DNA of 64,000 nucleotides from an uncultured Eubacteriales bacterium (lineage in GTDB: Bacteria > Bacillota > Clostridia > Oscillospirales > UBA644). The notes beneath the pieces were generated by a model. It saw only the letters and a list, made by a program, of their open reading frames with translations. It had not been told where the DNA came from and did not search any database. Location of the stretch: positions 80,169 through 144,168 of the forward strand of contig CAKSBH010000004.1 in NCBI GenBank assembly GCA_934438175.1. The letters run 5' to 3'. Below are positions 1-9,251 of this stretch, piece after piece. Every line of letters begins with the position of its first letter. The first letter of the stretch is position 1. The position numbers were made by a program, and so were the translations under genes.

Positions 1-618
1 TTCCGTCAGCTCTGTCAGAACGGAAAGCGGAGAAAAATCCAGAAAAGAAGCGTTGACATCGACAATTTCGGAAAAAGTTCCGGAAAGGTTCAGTGTATGC
101 AGCTTTTCCAGCTTCGCGATTCCGGTAAGATCCCGCACCGCATTTCCGGAAAGATTCAGCGAAACGACGTTCGGAAACCATTTGAGATCGTCGGTATAAA
201 CAATACGGGATGAAATCTCTGTATTCTGCGGATCGAAGGAAAGATCCAGTTCGGTGATTTTCTCCGTTTCCGCGGCGGTGATGAACGCACCGCTCGGCTT
301 ACCCAGAATACGGCGGACATGCTGCTCCAAGGCAGGATCCACAAAAACAATATGCTGCTCTTTGGCAGAGGTATGAAGCATTGAAATTGAAGAAATGGCG
401 GCGGCAATTTCATCGGAAGATGCCGACGGGTCGAGAAGCGTTTGCCGTGCCTCTTTCAGAATATCGGAATCTTCCATTCCGCCGAACGCCTCTTCGGTCT
501 GCCGGATGGCATCGGCAAGAATCTTCCGCTCTGTATTCATAACATCGGTTCCCGCAGAACAGGAAGCAAAGAAAACAAGCGTTGCCAAAAGCGCAAAAGC
601 AACGACGGCTTTTTTCAC
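1..618 (-). CDS. Leucine-rich-repeat lipoprotein, 3' end cut by window
   Basis: The gene begins with a GTG at 616-618, about 7 nt after a GGAGGAG ribosome-binding site, and runs off the left edge, so only 206 codons are visible. Residues 1-20 form a lipoprotein signal peptide (KKAVVAFALLATLVFFASC) with a lipobox ending at the Cys, so the protein should be lipid-anchored outside the membrane. From about residue 115 there are leucine-rich-repeat units of the pattern ITELDLSF, VVSLNLSGNAV and LHTLNLSGTF, which usually build a protein-binding solenoid. The stretch between the Cys and the repeats is acidic and helical. It has its own promoter and is not cotranscribed with RNase J, whose terminator lies upstream. 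The ligand is unknown. Confidence 0.75.
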   Translation of the reverse strand, partial: MKKAVVAFALLATLVFFASCSAGTDVMNTERKILADAIRQTEEAFGGMEDSDILKEARQTLLDPSASSDEIAAAISSISMLHTSAKEQHIVFVDPALEQHVRRILGKPSGAFITAAETEKITELDLSFDPQNTEISSRIVYTDDLKWFPNVVSLNLSGNAVRDLTGIAKLEKLHTLNLSGTFSEIVDVNASFLDFSPLSVLTELTE

Positions 619-652
619 AGAAAACTCCTCCTTCCGATTTTGTTTCACAAGA

Positions 653-681
653 AGTATACCACATTTTCGATCTCTTGTCAA
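653..681 (-). promoter_or_regulatory. Promoter of the LRR lipoprotein gene
   Basis: Reading the minus strand, TTGACA (676-681) is separated by 17 nt from TATACT (653-658). The predicted start lies about 30 nt upstream of the GTG codon. Confidence 0.8.
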
Positions 682-699
682 ACATCCGGAGCGAAAAGC

Positions 700-741
700 A
701 AAAAGAAGTCGCAAAATCTTACGACCTGCGACTTCTTTTTT
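700..741 (-). terminator. Terminator of the RNase J gene
   Basis: A 12-bp stem (701-712 with 729-740, AAAAGAAGTCGC type) lies directly after the rnj stop codon, with the T-rich 3' arm acting as the U-tract on the minus strand. Confidence 0.75.
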
Positions 742-748
742 GGCAAAA

Positions 749-2419
749 TCAAACAGCCGTGACAACCGGAAGAATCATCGGTTTGCGTTTGGTCTGCTCA
801 TACACGTACTTTCCGATCTCATCCCGCAATTTCGCCTTGATCTCACGGGTCCACGCATCAAAATTATTTTTCACGCAACGGGAAACCACGTTCTCCGCCA
901 GTGTTTCCACATCCCGCATCAGGTCTTCATTTTCTTTGATGTAAACAAAGCCGCGGGTTACAACTTCAGGCGCGGAAAGCAGCGTACCGTTCATATAGTC
1001 AATTACGACAGACACGACAATCACACCGTCCTGCGAAAGCAGCCGGCGGTCACGCAGGACCACGCTGCCCACATCCCCCACGCCGATGCCGTCCACAAAC
1101 GTCTTTCCGGCGGGAACCGTTCCGACAATTTCCATTTTGTCCTTGGAAATTTCAATAATATTGCCAAGATCCGCAACCACGATATTCTCTGCCGGAATCC
1201 CCATCAGCTGACCGAGCTGAGCGTTCTTTTTCAGGTGCCGGAACTCGCCGTGAACCGGAATGAAGAACTTCGGTCTGACCAGTCCAATCATCAGTTTGAT
1301 CTCTTCCTGACAGGCGTGACCGGACACATGCACCGACGCGCTCGGCTCATACACCACATCGGCACCGGACTTGAACAGTTCGTTGATGACCCGGTTAACG
1401 AATTTTTCATTGCCGGGAATGGGCGATGCGGAAATGACAATCAGATCCTGCGGCGTAATCTCCACAACCTTGTGGTCGGAATAGGCCATCCGGTACAGGG
1501 CACTCATCTGCTCCCCCTGGCTTCCGGTCGTAACAATCACGATTTTCTCCGGCGGGTATTTGTTGATTTTTTCAATGTCGATCAACACTCCGTCCGGAAT
1601 TTTCATATAACCGAGTTCCCGAGCAACATCCAGAACCGTCAGCATGCTTCTGCCGCTGACCGCTACCTTTCTTCCGTAACGGATAGCACAGTTGATCACC
1701 TGCTGAACACGGTCCACATTGGAAGCAAACGTCGCAACAATAATACGTTTTGTCGGCGCGGAACGGAAGATGTTATCAAAAGTCTCGCCCACGTTCCGCT
1801 CACTCATGGCAAAGCCGGGACGCTCCACGTTGGTGCTTTCACACATCAGTGCAAGCACACCCTTCTTTCCCAGTTCGCCGAAACGCGCCAGATCAATCAT
1901 GGTGCCCTGAATGGGCGTTACGTCAATCTTGAAGTCTCCGGTATGCACCAGTGTGCCGCACGGCGTGTGAATGGCAAGAGCCGTCGCATCGGCAATGGAA
2001 TGATTGACACGAATGAATTCTACCGAAAATTTTCCCTCTTCAATGACATCGCCGGGATACACCTCCCGCAGCTGTGCCACCTTATCCAGATGAAATTCCT
2101 TCAGTTTGTTCCGAACGATTCCAAGTGTCAGCCGCGTTCCGTAAATGGGAACGTTGACCTGATTGAGCAAATAAGGAATGCCGCCGATATGGTCTTCGTG
2201 ACCGTGCGTCAGAAAAACAGCACGGAAACGATCCGCATTCTTTACAATGTACGAATAATCCGGGATAACATAATCAACGCCGGGCATATCTTCGTCCGGG
2301 AATTCCATACCGCAGTCAATCGCGATGATATCTTTGCCGCATTCAATCAGCGTCAGATTTTTTCCGATTTCATTCAATCCGCCAAGGGGAATGATCCGGA
2401 TCTTTTCAATTTTCTTCAA
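749..2419 (-). CDS. rnj: Ribonuclease J
   Basis: This 556-aa protein is a metallo-beta-lactamase/beta-CASP ribonuclease. The zinc-binding signature HGHEDH is followed by later motif histidines (VNHSIADA, HTGDFKID), the beta-CASP block and the C-terminal GHACQEEI/PVHGEFRH motifs; the length matches the family (about 555 aa). RNase J degrades and matures RNA with 5' exo- and endonuclease activity and is central to mRNA decay in Firmicutes. I chose the TTG at 2417-2419 because an AAGGAGG lies 10 nt upstream; an in-frame ATG at 2470 would add 17 residues but has no such site. The gene is monocistronic, with its own promoter, a roughly 225-nt leader and a terminator. Confidence 0.93.
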   Translation of the reverse strand: MKKIEKIRIIPLGGLNEIGKNLTLIECGKDIIAIDCGMEFPDEDMPGVDYVIPDYSYIVKNADRFRAVFLTHGHEDHIGGIPYLLNQVNVPIYGTRLTLGIVRNKLKEFHLDKVAQLREVYPGDVIEEGKFSVEFIRVNHSIADATALAIHTPCGTLVHTGDFKIDVTPIQGTMIDLARFGELGKKGVLALMCESTNVERPGFAMSERNVGETFDNIFRSAPTKRIIVATFASNVDRVQQVINCAIRYGRKVAVSGRSMLTVLDVARELGYMKIPDGVLIDIEKINKYPPEKIVIVTTGSQGEQMSALYRMAYSDHKVVEITPQDLIVISASPIPGNEKFVNRVINELFKSGADVVYEPSASVHVSGHACQEEIKLMIGLVRPKFFIPVHGEFRHLKKNAQLGQLMGIPAENIVVADLGNIIEISKDKMEIVGTVPAGKTFVDGIGVGDVGSVVLRDRRLLSQDGVIVVSVVIDYMNGTLLSAPEVVTRGFVYIKENEDLMRDVETLAENVVSRCVKNNFDAWTREIKAKLRDEIGKYVYEQTKRKPMILPVVTAV

Positions 2420-2477
2420 AGCAGAAAAACCTCCTTCTTTTCTTATGGTTCTGTCAAAAGAAAAATACAAAACGAAA

Positions 2478-2568
2478 CCGGAGCCGGAGTGTTTCTCTCG
2501 GCCCGGTCGATATTATCCGTCCGGGTGCCTTGCGGCTCCGGCACAGAGACGACATCTCCCTGCGCCGG
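2478..2568 (-). promoter_or_regulatory. Structured rnj leader with two competing hairpins
   Basis: Within the leader, one hairpin pairs 2538-2549 with 2555-2568 (CCGGCACAGAGA type, with wobble/bulge). A second, perfect 9-bp pairing joins CCGGAGCCG (2533-2541) with CGGCTCCGG (2478-2486). The two share 2538-2541 and so exclude each other. A regulatory role is an inference. Confidence 0.45.
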
Positions 2569-2652
2569 AAACCCCGAACATCATTTTTCAGATTCACGAA
2601 GTCACGTTTCTTCCGAAAAAGAACGCTTCTTCCCGTATAATATCTTACAAAG

Positions 2653-2681
2653 AGTATAGCACAATTATTCCGGCTTGTCAA
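2653..2681 (-). promoter_or_regulatory. Promoter of rnj
   Basis: TTGACA (2676-2681) and TATACT (2653-2658) are 17 nt apart on the minus strand. The -35 lies inside the last codons of the upstream nucleotidyltransferase gene. Confidence 0.8.
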
Positions 2682-4806
2682 GCAGGTCCCGGTTCTTTTC
2701 TGTCCCGGCAATCCGCTCGGCATACCGCACGCAGAGTTCCTCCGCAATCTCCGCATCTGCGGCTTCGGCAATAATGCGGAACGCCTCTTTCTTTTCGGAC
2801 GGCAAAATGCGGACGAAACCGGAAAGATCACGATCCTCGGAAATTCCGATTCCCTCCACCAATTCCCGTTTTCCGCCGCCTTCCCTTGCCAGTTGCCCAA
2901 GGATGCGGCACCGTCCCGCTCCGGTGCGGACTTCATGCTCACAGACGGTGAGCGGCGGCAATTGCCGGACAAGGGCAGAAAACGTCATGCCGTGCTTCGC
3001 CAGATACCGGATCAGAACCGCCGCTGTCCGATAGGGATCCCACAGCTCCAGAAGAAATCTCCGGTCCGCATCTTCCGATGTCAGGCGGATGACGTCAAAC
3101 CCATGCCGTTTTCCGATCTCAGTCAGAAGATGCGGGAAACGGTACGGAACAAAAACACGTCCGTAAATTTTTCCGTACGCAAAAGCAGCGGCAAGACGCA
3201 CGGTCGGTTCCGGATATCCGTCCACCGACAAATGTCCGTTGCGCACCCGCAGCGTTTCGCCGTGCGTCCCGGCAAAATGCACGACAGAATCCGCCAGAAA
3301 ATCCGGAGCATCCAACTTCATCTTCAGCGGCGGAATGTCCGGCATATAACGGAGCAAGATGCGCTTATACCGGCGTTCCGCACCGCCCGTCTGCCGGTAT
3401 TCACCCGGAGATACGGCAGAAACGCTTTCCGATTCCCGCATGGCTTTTTCCCAGCCGCGGCGGACGGAATCCGAAAGCGGAAGCCCGTCCCCTTCCACAA
3501 GAAATACCCGTCGGTCTGCCACATAAATACCGCCGGAAAGCCCGTATTCCCGAACAAAAGCACTCAGAACAAACCGATCGGTCACCCCGATATCCAAAGC
3601 ATCGGCACCGGAACGGAGAACCCCGCCGGCAACGCAGAGTTTGTCCCCGATAAAACGGTCCTCCGCACATCCGACGGCAACCGTACCGCCGAACACCGCA
3701 CCGGCTGCCGCACCGACCCGGGCAGAGAGTTCGGCAGACAGCGTGGCTTTCAGCCCAAGGGAATCCGTTTCCCGTTCCTCACCGGCAATCACAAGATCCT
3801 GCGTCACCGTCGTGTACGGCGGTATGGTGATTCCCGGGAAAACACGAACGCCGCAGGAAATGACCGAGCCCTCCCCGACCGTTACACCCCTTCCGAGAAC
3901 CGCGCCATCATAAATGCGGACACCATCCCGGATGCGGACATCCGAACCGAGCACACAGCGGGACAGCCGGGTGTTTTTTCCCAACACGCACCGTTCCCCC
4001 AACACGCTGTCTTCCGCAAAAGACCCCTCTCCGATCTCCGTTCCTTCCGCCGCGACACAATGACGAAGCATCTCCGAAGCCGGAAAAAGCCGCGGTGAAA
4101 CGGGAAAACGGATCTTTCCGTCCAGGGCGTCCAGATTACAGCGAAGATACGCTTCCCGGTCTCCGATATCACACCAATACCCGGTTTCCTCGTAAGCATG
4201 CAACGGAATATTTTTCCGAAGCAGGACAGGAAAAAGATCTTTGGAAAAATCAAACGCCTTACCGTCCGGAATCCAGTCCAGAATCTCACGATCCAGCACA
4301 TAAACACCGGTATTGACCAGATCCGAATACACCCGAGACCAGGATGGCTTTTCTACAAAACGCACAATCTTTCCGTCCGGATCCGTCACGCAGACGCCGT
4401 ACTCCAAAGGCGCTTCCCGCCGGACCGTCACCACCGTGACGGGACCGGAATGCGAACGGTGGAATGCAAGAATTTTTCTGAAATCAAAATCACACACCGC
4501 GTCGCCGCTGACAACCAGAACCCCATCCTCCGGAAACGGCGCACAGTTCTTCACACCGCCCGCCGTACCGAGCGGAACCGTTTCCACACAGATTTTTGCC
4601 GTCGTTCCCCTCAACGCTTTTTCAATTTCTTCTTTGCGATACCGGACCGAAACCGCAACATCGGAATCCAGCTCCGACTCATGCAAAAGATCCAGCATGC
4701 GCAGCAGACACGGACGCCCCGCGATGGAGACAAGCGGCTTGGGCAAATCACACGTCAGAGGACGCAGCCGGGTTCCGAGTCCGCCCGCCATAATAACCGT
4801 TTTCAC
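2665..4806 (-). CDS. Sugar-nucleotide pyrophosphorylase fused to a degenerate phosphomannomutase-like domain
   Basis: This 713-aa protein starts with GTG after a GGGAG site. Residues 1-235 are a nucleotidyltransferase domain with the signature MAGGLGTRLRPLT, the lysine of LPKPLV, and VVSGDAVCDFD for metal binding; it should make an NDP-sugar from NTP and sugar 1-phosphate. Residues 240-345 are a left-handed beta-helix of hexapeptide repeats. From about residue 350 the sequence follows the phosphomannomutase/phosphoglucomutase plan but lacks the phosphoserine loop (TASHNP) and the metal loop (DGDADR); the C-terminal phosphate-binding loop is reduced to RILPSEKKE. The third domain is therefore probably non-catalytic. 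GDP-mannose pyrophosphorylase is the closest family I know, but the sugar cannot be assigned from sequence. Confidence 0.8.
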   Translation of the reverse strand: MKTVIMAGGLGTRLRPLTCDLPKPLVSIAGRPCLLRMLDLLHESELDSDVAVSVRYRKEEIEKALRGTTAKICVETVPLGTAGGVKNCAPFPEDGVLVVSGDAVCDFDFRKILAFHRSHSGPVTVVTVRREAPLEYGVCVTDPDGKIVRFVEKPSWSRVYSDLVNTGVYVLDREILDWIPDGKAFDFSKDLFPVLLRKNIPLHAYEETGYWCDIGDREAYLRCNLDALDGKIRFPVSPRLFPASEMLRHCVAAEGTEIGEGSFAEDSVLGERCVLGKNTRLSRCVLGSDVRIRDGVRIYDGAVLGRGVTVGEGSVISCGVRVFPGITIPPYTTVTQDLVIAGEERETDSLGLKATLSAELSARVGAAAGAVFGGTVAVGCAEDRFIGDKLCVAGGVLRSGADALDIGVTDRFVLSAFVREYGLSGGIYVADRRVFLVEGDGLPLSDSVRRGWEKAMRESESVSAVSPGEYRQTGGAERRYKRILLRYMPDIPPLKMKLDAPDFLADSVVHFAGTHGETLRVRNGHLSVDGYPEPTVRLAAAFAYGKIYGRVFVPYRFPHLLTEIGKRHGFDVIRLTSEDADRRFLLELWDPYRTAAVLIRYLAKHGMTFSALVRQLPPLTVCEHEVRTGAGRCRILGQLAREGGGKRELVEGIGISEDRDLSGFVRILPSEKKEAFRIIAEAADAEIAEELCVRYAERIAGTEKNRDLLDKPE

Positions 4807-4919
4807 AAAAAATCAACTCCCTTTTCCAGCCATTTCTCTTTTATTCTCCCTGTCTGCGGGGAATTTATGCCGCAGGAAGAAATTTTTTCCTTTCTCCTCG
4901 GGTTTTTTGTTTTCCGCCC

Positions 4920-4948
4920 TTGAAAAAAAACAGATTCTATGGTATGAT
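4920..4948 (+). promoter_or_regulatory. Promoter of the pheST operon
   Basis: TTGAAA (4920-4925), a 17-nt spacer and TATGAT (4943-4948). The leader is only about 35 nt, so there is no room for a T-box element. Confidence 0.8.
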
Positions 4949-4990
4949 ATAAAATAAGATAAAATACAAAGTTAGGAACGGTGAATCCGT

Positions 4991-6016
4991 ATGACCCTGA
5001 AAGAAAAACTTCTTGAAGTAAAGGAAAAAGCCCGCTCGAACTTTCGCGACGCCGATACGTTGGAGCAGGTGGAAGAACTGCGCGTGCGGTATCTCGGAAA
5101 AAAGAGTGAACTGACCTCTCTGCTTTCCGAAATGGGAAAGCTTTCCCGGGAAGATCGTCCTGCCGTAGGTCAGGTTGCCAATGAGGTGCGCTCTTACATT
5201 GAGAATGCCATCAAAGAAAAGAAAGCACGTCTGCAGGAGGCGGAAATGGAACGCCGTCTGCAAGCCGAACGCCTTGATATCACGCTGCCCGGAAAGAGCC
5301 ACAGTGTCGGACATCAGCATCCGTTGCATCTGGTGCTGGATGAAGTCAAAGAAGCGTTTCTTTCCATGGGCTTTCAGGTCGTTTCCGGTCCGGAAGTAGA
5401 ATACGATCATTATAACTTTGAAGCACTGAACATTCCCGCCGATCACCCCGCCCGTGATACACAGGACACGTTCTATTTCTCTCCGGAGATTCTGCTTCGC
5501 ACCCAGACGTCCTCCGTGCAGATCCGCACCATGGAAAACACACAGCCACCCATTCACATCATCTCACCGGGACGCGTGTTCCGCATCGACGAGATTGATG
5601 CCACACACTCCCCGATTTTCCATCAGATTGAAGGGCTCGTTGTAGACAAGGGCATCACCATGGCGCACCTCAAAGGCGCTTTGGAGGTTATGGTAAAGAA
5701 GCTGTTCGGTGAAAATGTACGCACCCGGATTCGTCCGGATTACTTCCCGTTTACCGAGCCGTCGGCAGAGATTTCCGTTTCCTGCTTCCGCTGCGGAGGA
5801 GAAGGATGCAAATTCTGCCACGGAGAGGGATGGATTGAAATCGGCGGTGCCGGTATGGTGAACCCGAAGGTTCTGCGTGACTGCGGCATTGATCCGGATC
5901 AGTATTCCGGCTTCGCGTTCGGAATGGGACTGGAACGTCTGGTTATGCTCCGCTACAAAATCGATGACATCCGGATGTTCTATGACAACGACGAACGTTT
6001 TCTCAACAACTTCTGA
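4991..6016 (+). CDS. pheS: Phenylalanyl-tRNA synthetase alpha subunit
   Basis: This 341-aa subunit carries the class II catalytic core of the alpha2-beta2 enzyme that charges tRNA-Phe. The N-terminal 90 residues form the expected coiled coil (LEVKEKARSNF to EKKARLQEAE). Motif 2 lies around PGRVFRIDEIDATHSPIFHQIEG, a Cys-rich insertion reads CFRCGGEGCKFCHGEGW, and motif 3 is GFAFGMGLERLVMLRYKIDD. Length and order match the family. It is the first gene of a seven-gene plus-strand operon and is followed 21 nt later by pheT. Confidence 0.97.
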   Translation: MTLKEKLLEVKEKARSNFRDADTLEQVEELRVRYLGKKSELTSLLSEMGKLSREDRPAVGQVANEVRSYIENAIKEKKARLQEAEMERRLQAERLDITLPGKSHSVGHQHPLHLVLDEVKEAFLSMGFQVVSGPEVEYDHYNFEALNIPADHPARDTQDTFYFSPEILLRTQTSSVQIRTMENTQPPIHIISPGRVFRIDEIDATHSPIFHQIEGLVVDKGITMAHLKGALEVMVKKLFGENVRTRIRPDYFPFTEPSAEISVSCFRCGGEGCKFCHGEGWIEIGGAGMVNPKVLRDCGIDPDQYSGFAFGMGLERLVMLRYKIDDIRMFYDNDERFLNNF

Positions 6017-6037
6017 TCGGGAAAGGAATCAACAGAC

Positions 6038-8419
6038 ATGAACGTATCTTATCAATGGCTTCGGGAGTTCACCGACGTGGACGTGCCTGCCAAGGTCTTT
6101 GCACACGAGATGAACATGACCGGAACCGAAATCAAAGGTTATGAACGCATTGGAAAAAACATCTGCAACATCAAAGTGGGAAAGATTCTTTCCATCACCT
6201 GTCACCCGGATGCCGACAAACTGGTAATCTGTTCGGTGGACATCGGAAACGGACAACCCATTCAGATTGTTACGGCAGCAACCAATGTTTTTGAAGGGGC
6301 TCTGGTTCCTGTTTCGCTGGACGGCGCGGTTCTGTATGACGGAACCCGAATCAAAAAAACAAAACTGCGCGGAGTTCCCTCCGACGGAATGTTCTGCTCG
6401 GTTGCCGAACTCGGTCTGACGGTAAACGATTATCCCGGTGCCATCGAGGACGGCATCCTCATCTTCCGTGACGGAACGCCCGGTGAAGACGTGTGCGAAA
6501 AACTGGGGCTGGACGATCTTGTATTTGAAGCAGACATTGTCACAAACCGCCCCGACTGTCTCTGCATGTCCGGTGTAGCAAGAGAGGCAGCCGTCACGTT
6601 CCGCAAACCGTTCCGGATGCCGACCCCCATTGTAAAGGGCGGCGGCGTGAATGTAAATGATTACCTTACCGTCGATGTGCAAAATTCCAAACTTTGCCGC
6701 CGGTATACGGCACGTGTGGTGACCGATGTTAAAATCGAGCCCTCGCCGCTGTGGATGATCGAACGGCTGCGGAGTTCCGGAGTGCGCGCCATCAACAACA
6801 TTGTGGATATCACCAATTATGTGATGCTGGAATACGGTCAGCCGATGCACGCCTTCGACTACCGTTGCGTGGAAGGCGGAAAGATTGTTGTCCGCAACGC
6901 CGCCGAAGGCGAAACCATGACAACGCTGGACGGAACGGAACGGGCTCTGACCTCCGACATGCTTGTGATTGCCGATGCGATCAAACCCATTGCCCTGGCA
7001 GGAATCATGGGAGGCGAAAACAGCGAGATTACGGAAAACACGAAAACCATTGTTCTGGAATCCGCCAATTTCTCTGGCAAAGAAACCCGCCATACGGCAA
7101 AGAAGCTGGGAATGCGCACCGAATCCTCCGCACGGTTTGAAAAGAATCTCGACCCCGCCCTGACAGAAAAGGCACTGAACCGTGCCTGTGAACTGATTGA
7201 ACTGCTTGGCGCCGGAACGGTTTCCTCCACATGGATTGACGTAGACAACAGCAATCATGCCGTTCGCACAGTGCGGCTTGAAAAAGACTGGATCAACCGC
7301 TATCTGGATATCTCCGCTTCCGAAGAGGAAATGAAAGACATTCTCACCCGCCTCGGCTTCACAATCAACGGAGATGAACTTCTCATCCCGTCGTACCGCG
7401 GCGATGTGGAAAATAAATATGACATTTCCGAAGAGATCGCACGGTTCTACGGCTATGACAACATCCCCGCCAAGCCGTTCACCGCCGTTCTTCACGCCGG
7501 CGGCTATACCGAACGGCAAAAATTTGACAACGATATCGGAAAATTGCTTCGCGCACAGGGATTGGATGAGATTGTTACGTTCTCGTTCATCGGTCCCAAA
7601 GCATTTGACCGCCTGCGTCTGCCGGAAAACTCCCCTCTGCGCCACTGCCTGAAAATTCAGAACCCGCTGGGAGAGGACACCTCCATCATGCGGACAACGG
7701 CATTGCCGTCCATGATGGATACCCTTGCCCGCAACCACGCATTCCGCACAGAAAATCTCGCCATGTATGAACTGGCAACCGTTTATATCTGCGGAGAAGA
7801 TGACCGCAAATTACCGGAGGAGCCGAAAGTTGCCGAAATCGGGCTCTGCGGCAAATCGTATGATTATTTCGGACTGAAAGGCATTGTAGAAAATCTTTTT
7901 GCCGGATTACACATTCATAATGTGTCCTACCGTGTTCCCGCAGAGATTCCGCCGTATTTCCATCCCGGCCGTGTGGCGGAAGCGGTCAGGGACGGAGAGG
8001 TTTTGGGCATCTTCGGGCAGTTGCACCCGCTGGTAGCAAAGAATTACGACATGGATATGCCGGTCTTTGTGGCAGAATTGAACGCGGAAAAGATGTTTGC
8101 TGCGCATTCTACAGAAAAAGAATATCGCCCCATTCCCAAGTTCCCCGCTGTCACCCGGGACCTTGCCCTGGTTTGCAGAGAAAATGTTTTCTCTGCCGAA
8201 CTGGAGGACAAGATCCGTGAGATTGCCGGAAAATATCTGGAAAGCATCACGGTCTTTGACGTTTACCGCGGACAGCAGATCGGCGAGGGCTTCAAGAGCA
8301 TTGCCTATTCTCTTGTTCTGCGTAGCGCCGATCATACGTTGACCGACGAAGAGACCGATAAGATTATGACCCGGATTCTCAAAGCACTGGACGCGATGGA
8401 AGTTCACATCCGCCAGTAA
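6038..8419 (+). CDS. pheT: Phenylalanyl-tRNA synthetase beta subunit
   Basis: This 793-aa protein partners with PheS. The N-terminal tRNA-binding OB domain lies at about residues 40-150 (CHPDADKLVICSVDIGNG). It is followed by the B3/B4 editing domain (residues 200-370), the B5 domain, a catalytic-like domain and a C-terminal ferredoxin-fold anticodon-binding domain (from KFPAVTRDLALVCRENV to the end). The length is normal. A GGAAAGGA site precedes the ATG. The next gene follows after 30 nt. Confidence 0.97.
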   Translation: MNVSYQWLREFTDVDVPAKVFAHEMNMTGTEIKGYERIGKNICNIKVGKILSITCHPDADKLVICSVDIGNGQPIQIVTAATNVFEGALVPVSLDGAVLYDGTRIKKTKLRGVPSDGMFCSVAELGLTVNDYPGAIEDGILIFRDGTPGEDVCEKLGLDDLVFEADIVTNRPDCLCMSGVAREAAVTFRKPFRMPTPIVKGGGVNVNDYLTVDVQNSKLCRRYTARVVTDVKIEPSPLWMIERLRSSGVRAINNIVDITNYVMLEYGQPMHAFDYRCVEGGKIVVRNAAEGETMTTLDGTERALTSDMLVIADAIKPIALAGIMGGENSEITENTKTIVLESANFSGKETRHTAKKLGMRTESSARFEKNLDPALTEKALNRACELIELLGAGTVSSTWIDVDNSNHAVRTVRLEKDWINRYLDISASEEEMKDILTRLGFTINGDELLIPSYRGDVENKYDISEEIARFYGYDNIPAKPFTAVLHAGGYTERQKFDNDIGKLLRAQGLDEIVTFSFIGPKAFDRLRLPENSPLRHCLKIQNPLGEDTSIMRTTALPSMMDTLARNHAFRTENLAMYELATVYICGEDDRKLPEEPKVAEIGLCGKSYDYFGLKGIVENLFAGLHIHNVSYRVPAEIPPYFHPGRVAEAVRDGEVLGIFGQLHPLVAKNYDMDMPVFVAELNAEKMFAAHSTEKEYRPIPKFPAVTRDLALVCRENVFSAELEDKIREIAGKYLESITVFDVYRGQQIGEGFKSIAYSLVLRSADHTLTDEETDKIMTRILKALDAMEVHIRQ

Positions 8420-8449
8420 TCTTTAATTTTTATCAAGGAGGGATTCCCT

Positions 8450-8704
8450 ATGGCATCGGACAATACCATGACATTCCGTCTGAAAGACAAGAATGAAAAT
8501 GAAATGAAGCAGATTCTGACCGAAGTCTACCATGCGCTTGTGGAAAAGGGCTACGATCCCATCAACCAGATTGTCGGATACATTCTGTCCGAAGATCCCG
8601 GCTATATCACCAACCACAAAAACGCACGCACACTGATCCGTAAAATCGACCGGGATGAGTTGCTGCAGACGCTGGTCAAGGACTATCTCGGATGCGGAGA
8701 CTGA
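8450..8704 (+). CDS. IreB-family regulatory phosphoprotein (UPF0297)
   Basis: This 84-aa protein matches the UPF0297/IreB family across its whole length: TMTFRLKDKNENEMKQILTE, VYHALVEKGYDPINQIVGYI, LSEDPGYITNH and ARTLIRKIDRDELL. In enterococci IreB is phosphorylated by the PASTA kinase IreK and affects cephalosporin tolerance. In most Firmicutes the gene precedes ruvX (yqgF), but here it sits between pheT and a DUF6106 gene. An AAGGAGGG site lies 8 nt before the ATG. The next gene starts 1 nt after its stop codon. Confidence 0.9.
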   Translation: MASDNTMTFRLKDKNENEMKQILTEVYHALVEKGYDPINQIVGYILSEDPGYITNHKNARTLIRKIDRDELLQTLVKDYLGCGD

Positions 8705-8705
8705 C

Positions 8706-9251
8706 ATGGATATTTTTCACGAGCATCTTTACAAGCGCCGCAAACGGCTGACCGATCTGCTTGCGCAGATCGGAATCGTTGCGGGGGTCCTGCTTCTTGC
8801 CGCTGTTGCTTTTATTGCGGCACGTAAGTTCTTGGGAACCGCAGGACGGATTCTCGGCTTTGCCGCGGCGTTTGCCCTGGCATATTTCGGATATAAACTG
8901 TTTATGACGTTCTCCAAAGAGTTTGAGTTGACCTATTACAACGGCGAAATGGACGTAGATCAGATTCTGAGTCAGACACAGCGTAAACGACTGATCACGG
9001 TCGATGTCCGCTCGTTTGACGATTTCGGAATTCTGGATGCGACGGCAAAAGAACGCCTTTCACAACGGCATTTTGACCGCCAGGTCGATACCCGTTCGTT
9101 CCAAAAGGATGCCGTGGTGTATTATGCCGCCATGAAGCACAAAAAGCAAGGGTTTGTTTTGCTGGTATTCGAACCGGACCGCGTCATTCTGGAGGATATT
9201 CAAAAACGGCTGGGCGGGCGTTATTCTTACAACCCCGCAAGAAAACAGTGA
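8706..9251 (+). CDS. DUF6106-like membrane protein
   Basis: This 181-aa protein has two adjacent membrane segments (residues about 20-38 and 43-62) and then a cytosolic beta-rich domain: FELTYYNGEMDVDQILSQTQRKRLITVDV, and near the end GFVLLVFEPDRVILEDIQKRL. The plan agrees with my memory of DUF6106 proteins of Clostridia; the function is unknown. The ATG at 8706 begins 1 nt after the ireB stop codon, and its own stop overlaps the next start by 4 nt (GTGA), so the genes are probably translationally coupled. Confidence 0.65.
   Translation: MDIFHEHLYKRRKRLTDLLAQIGIVAGVLLLAAVAFIAARKFLGTAGRILGFAAAFALAYFGYKLFMTFSKEFELTYYNGEMDVDQILSQTQRKRLITVDVRSFDDFGILDATAKERLSQRHFDRQVDTRSFQKDAVVYYAAMKHKKQGFVLLVFEPDRVILEDIQKRLGGRYSYNPARKQ

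Noticed and set aside
395..2659. Open frame of 754 codons on the plus strand opposite rnj
   Set aside because: It is antisense to a clear RNase J gene, its product is rich in His, Arg and Asn with no domain, and there is no ribosome-binding site. Codon bias of the real gene keeps this frame open.
4851..4883. Hairpin CTGCGG/CCGCAG upstream of pheS
   Set aside because: Only 6 bp and upstream of the promoter; it lies in the leader of the opposite gene and has no U-tract.
4949..4990. T-box leader before pheS
   Set aside because: Only about 35 nt separate the predicted start from the ATG; there is no T-box consensus or terminator.
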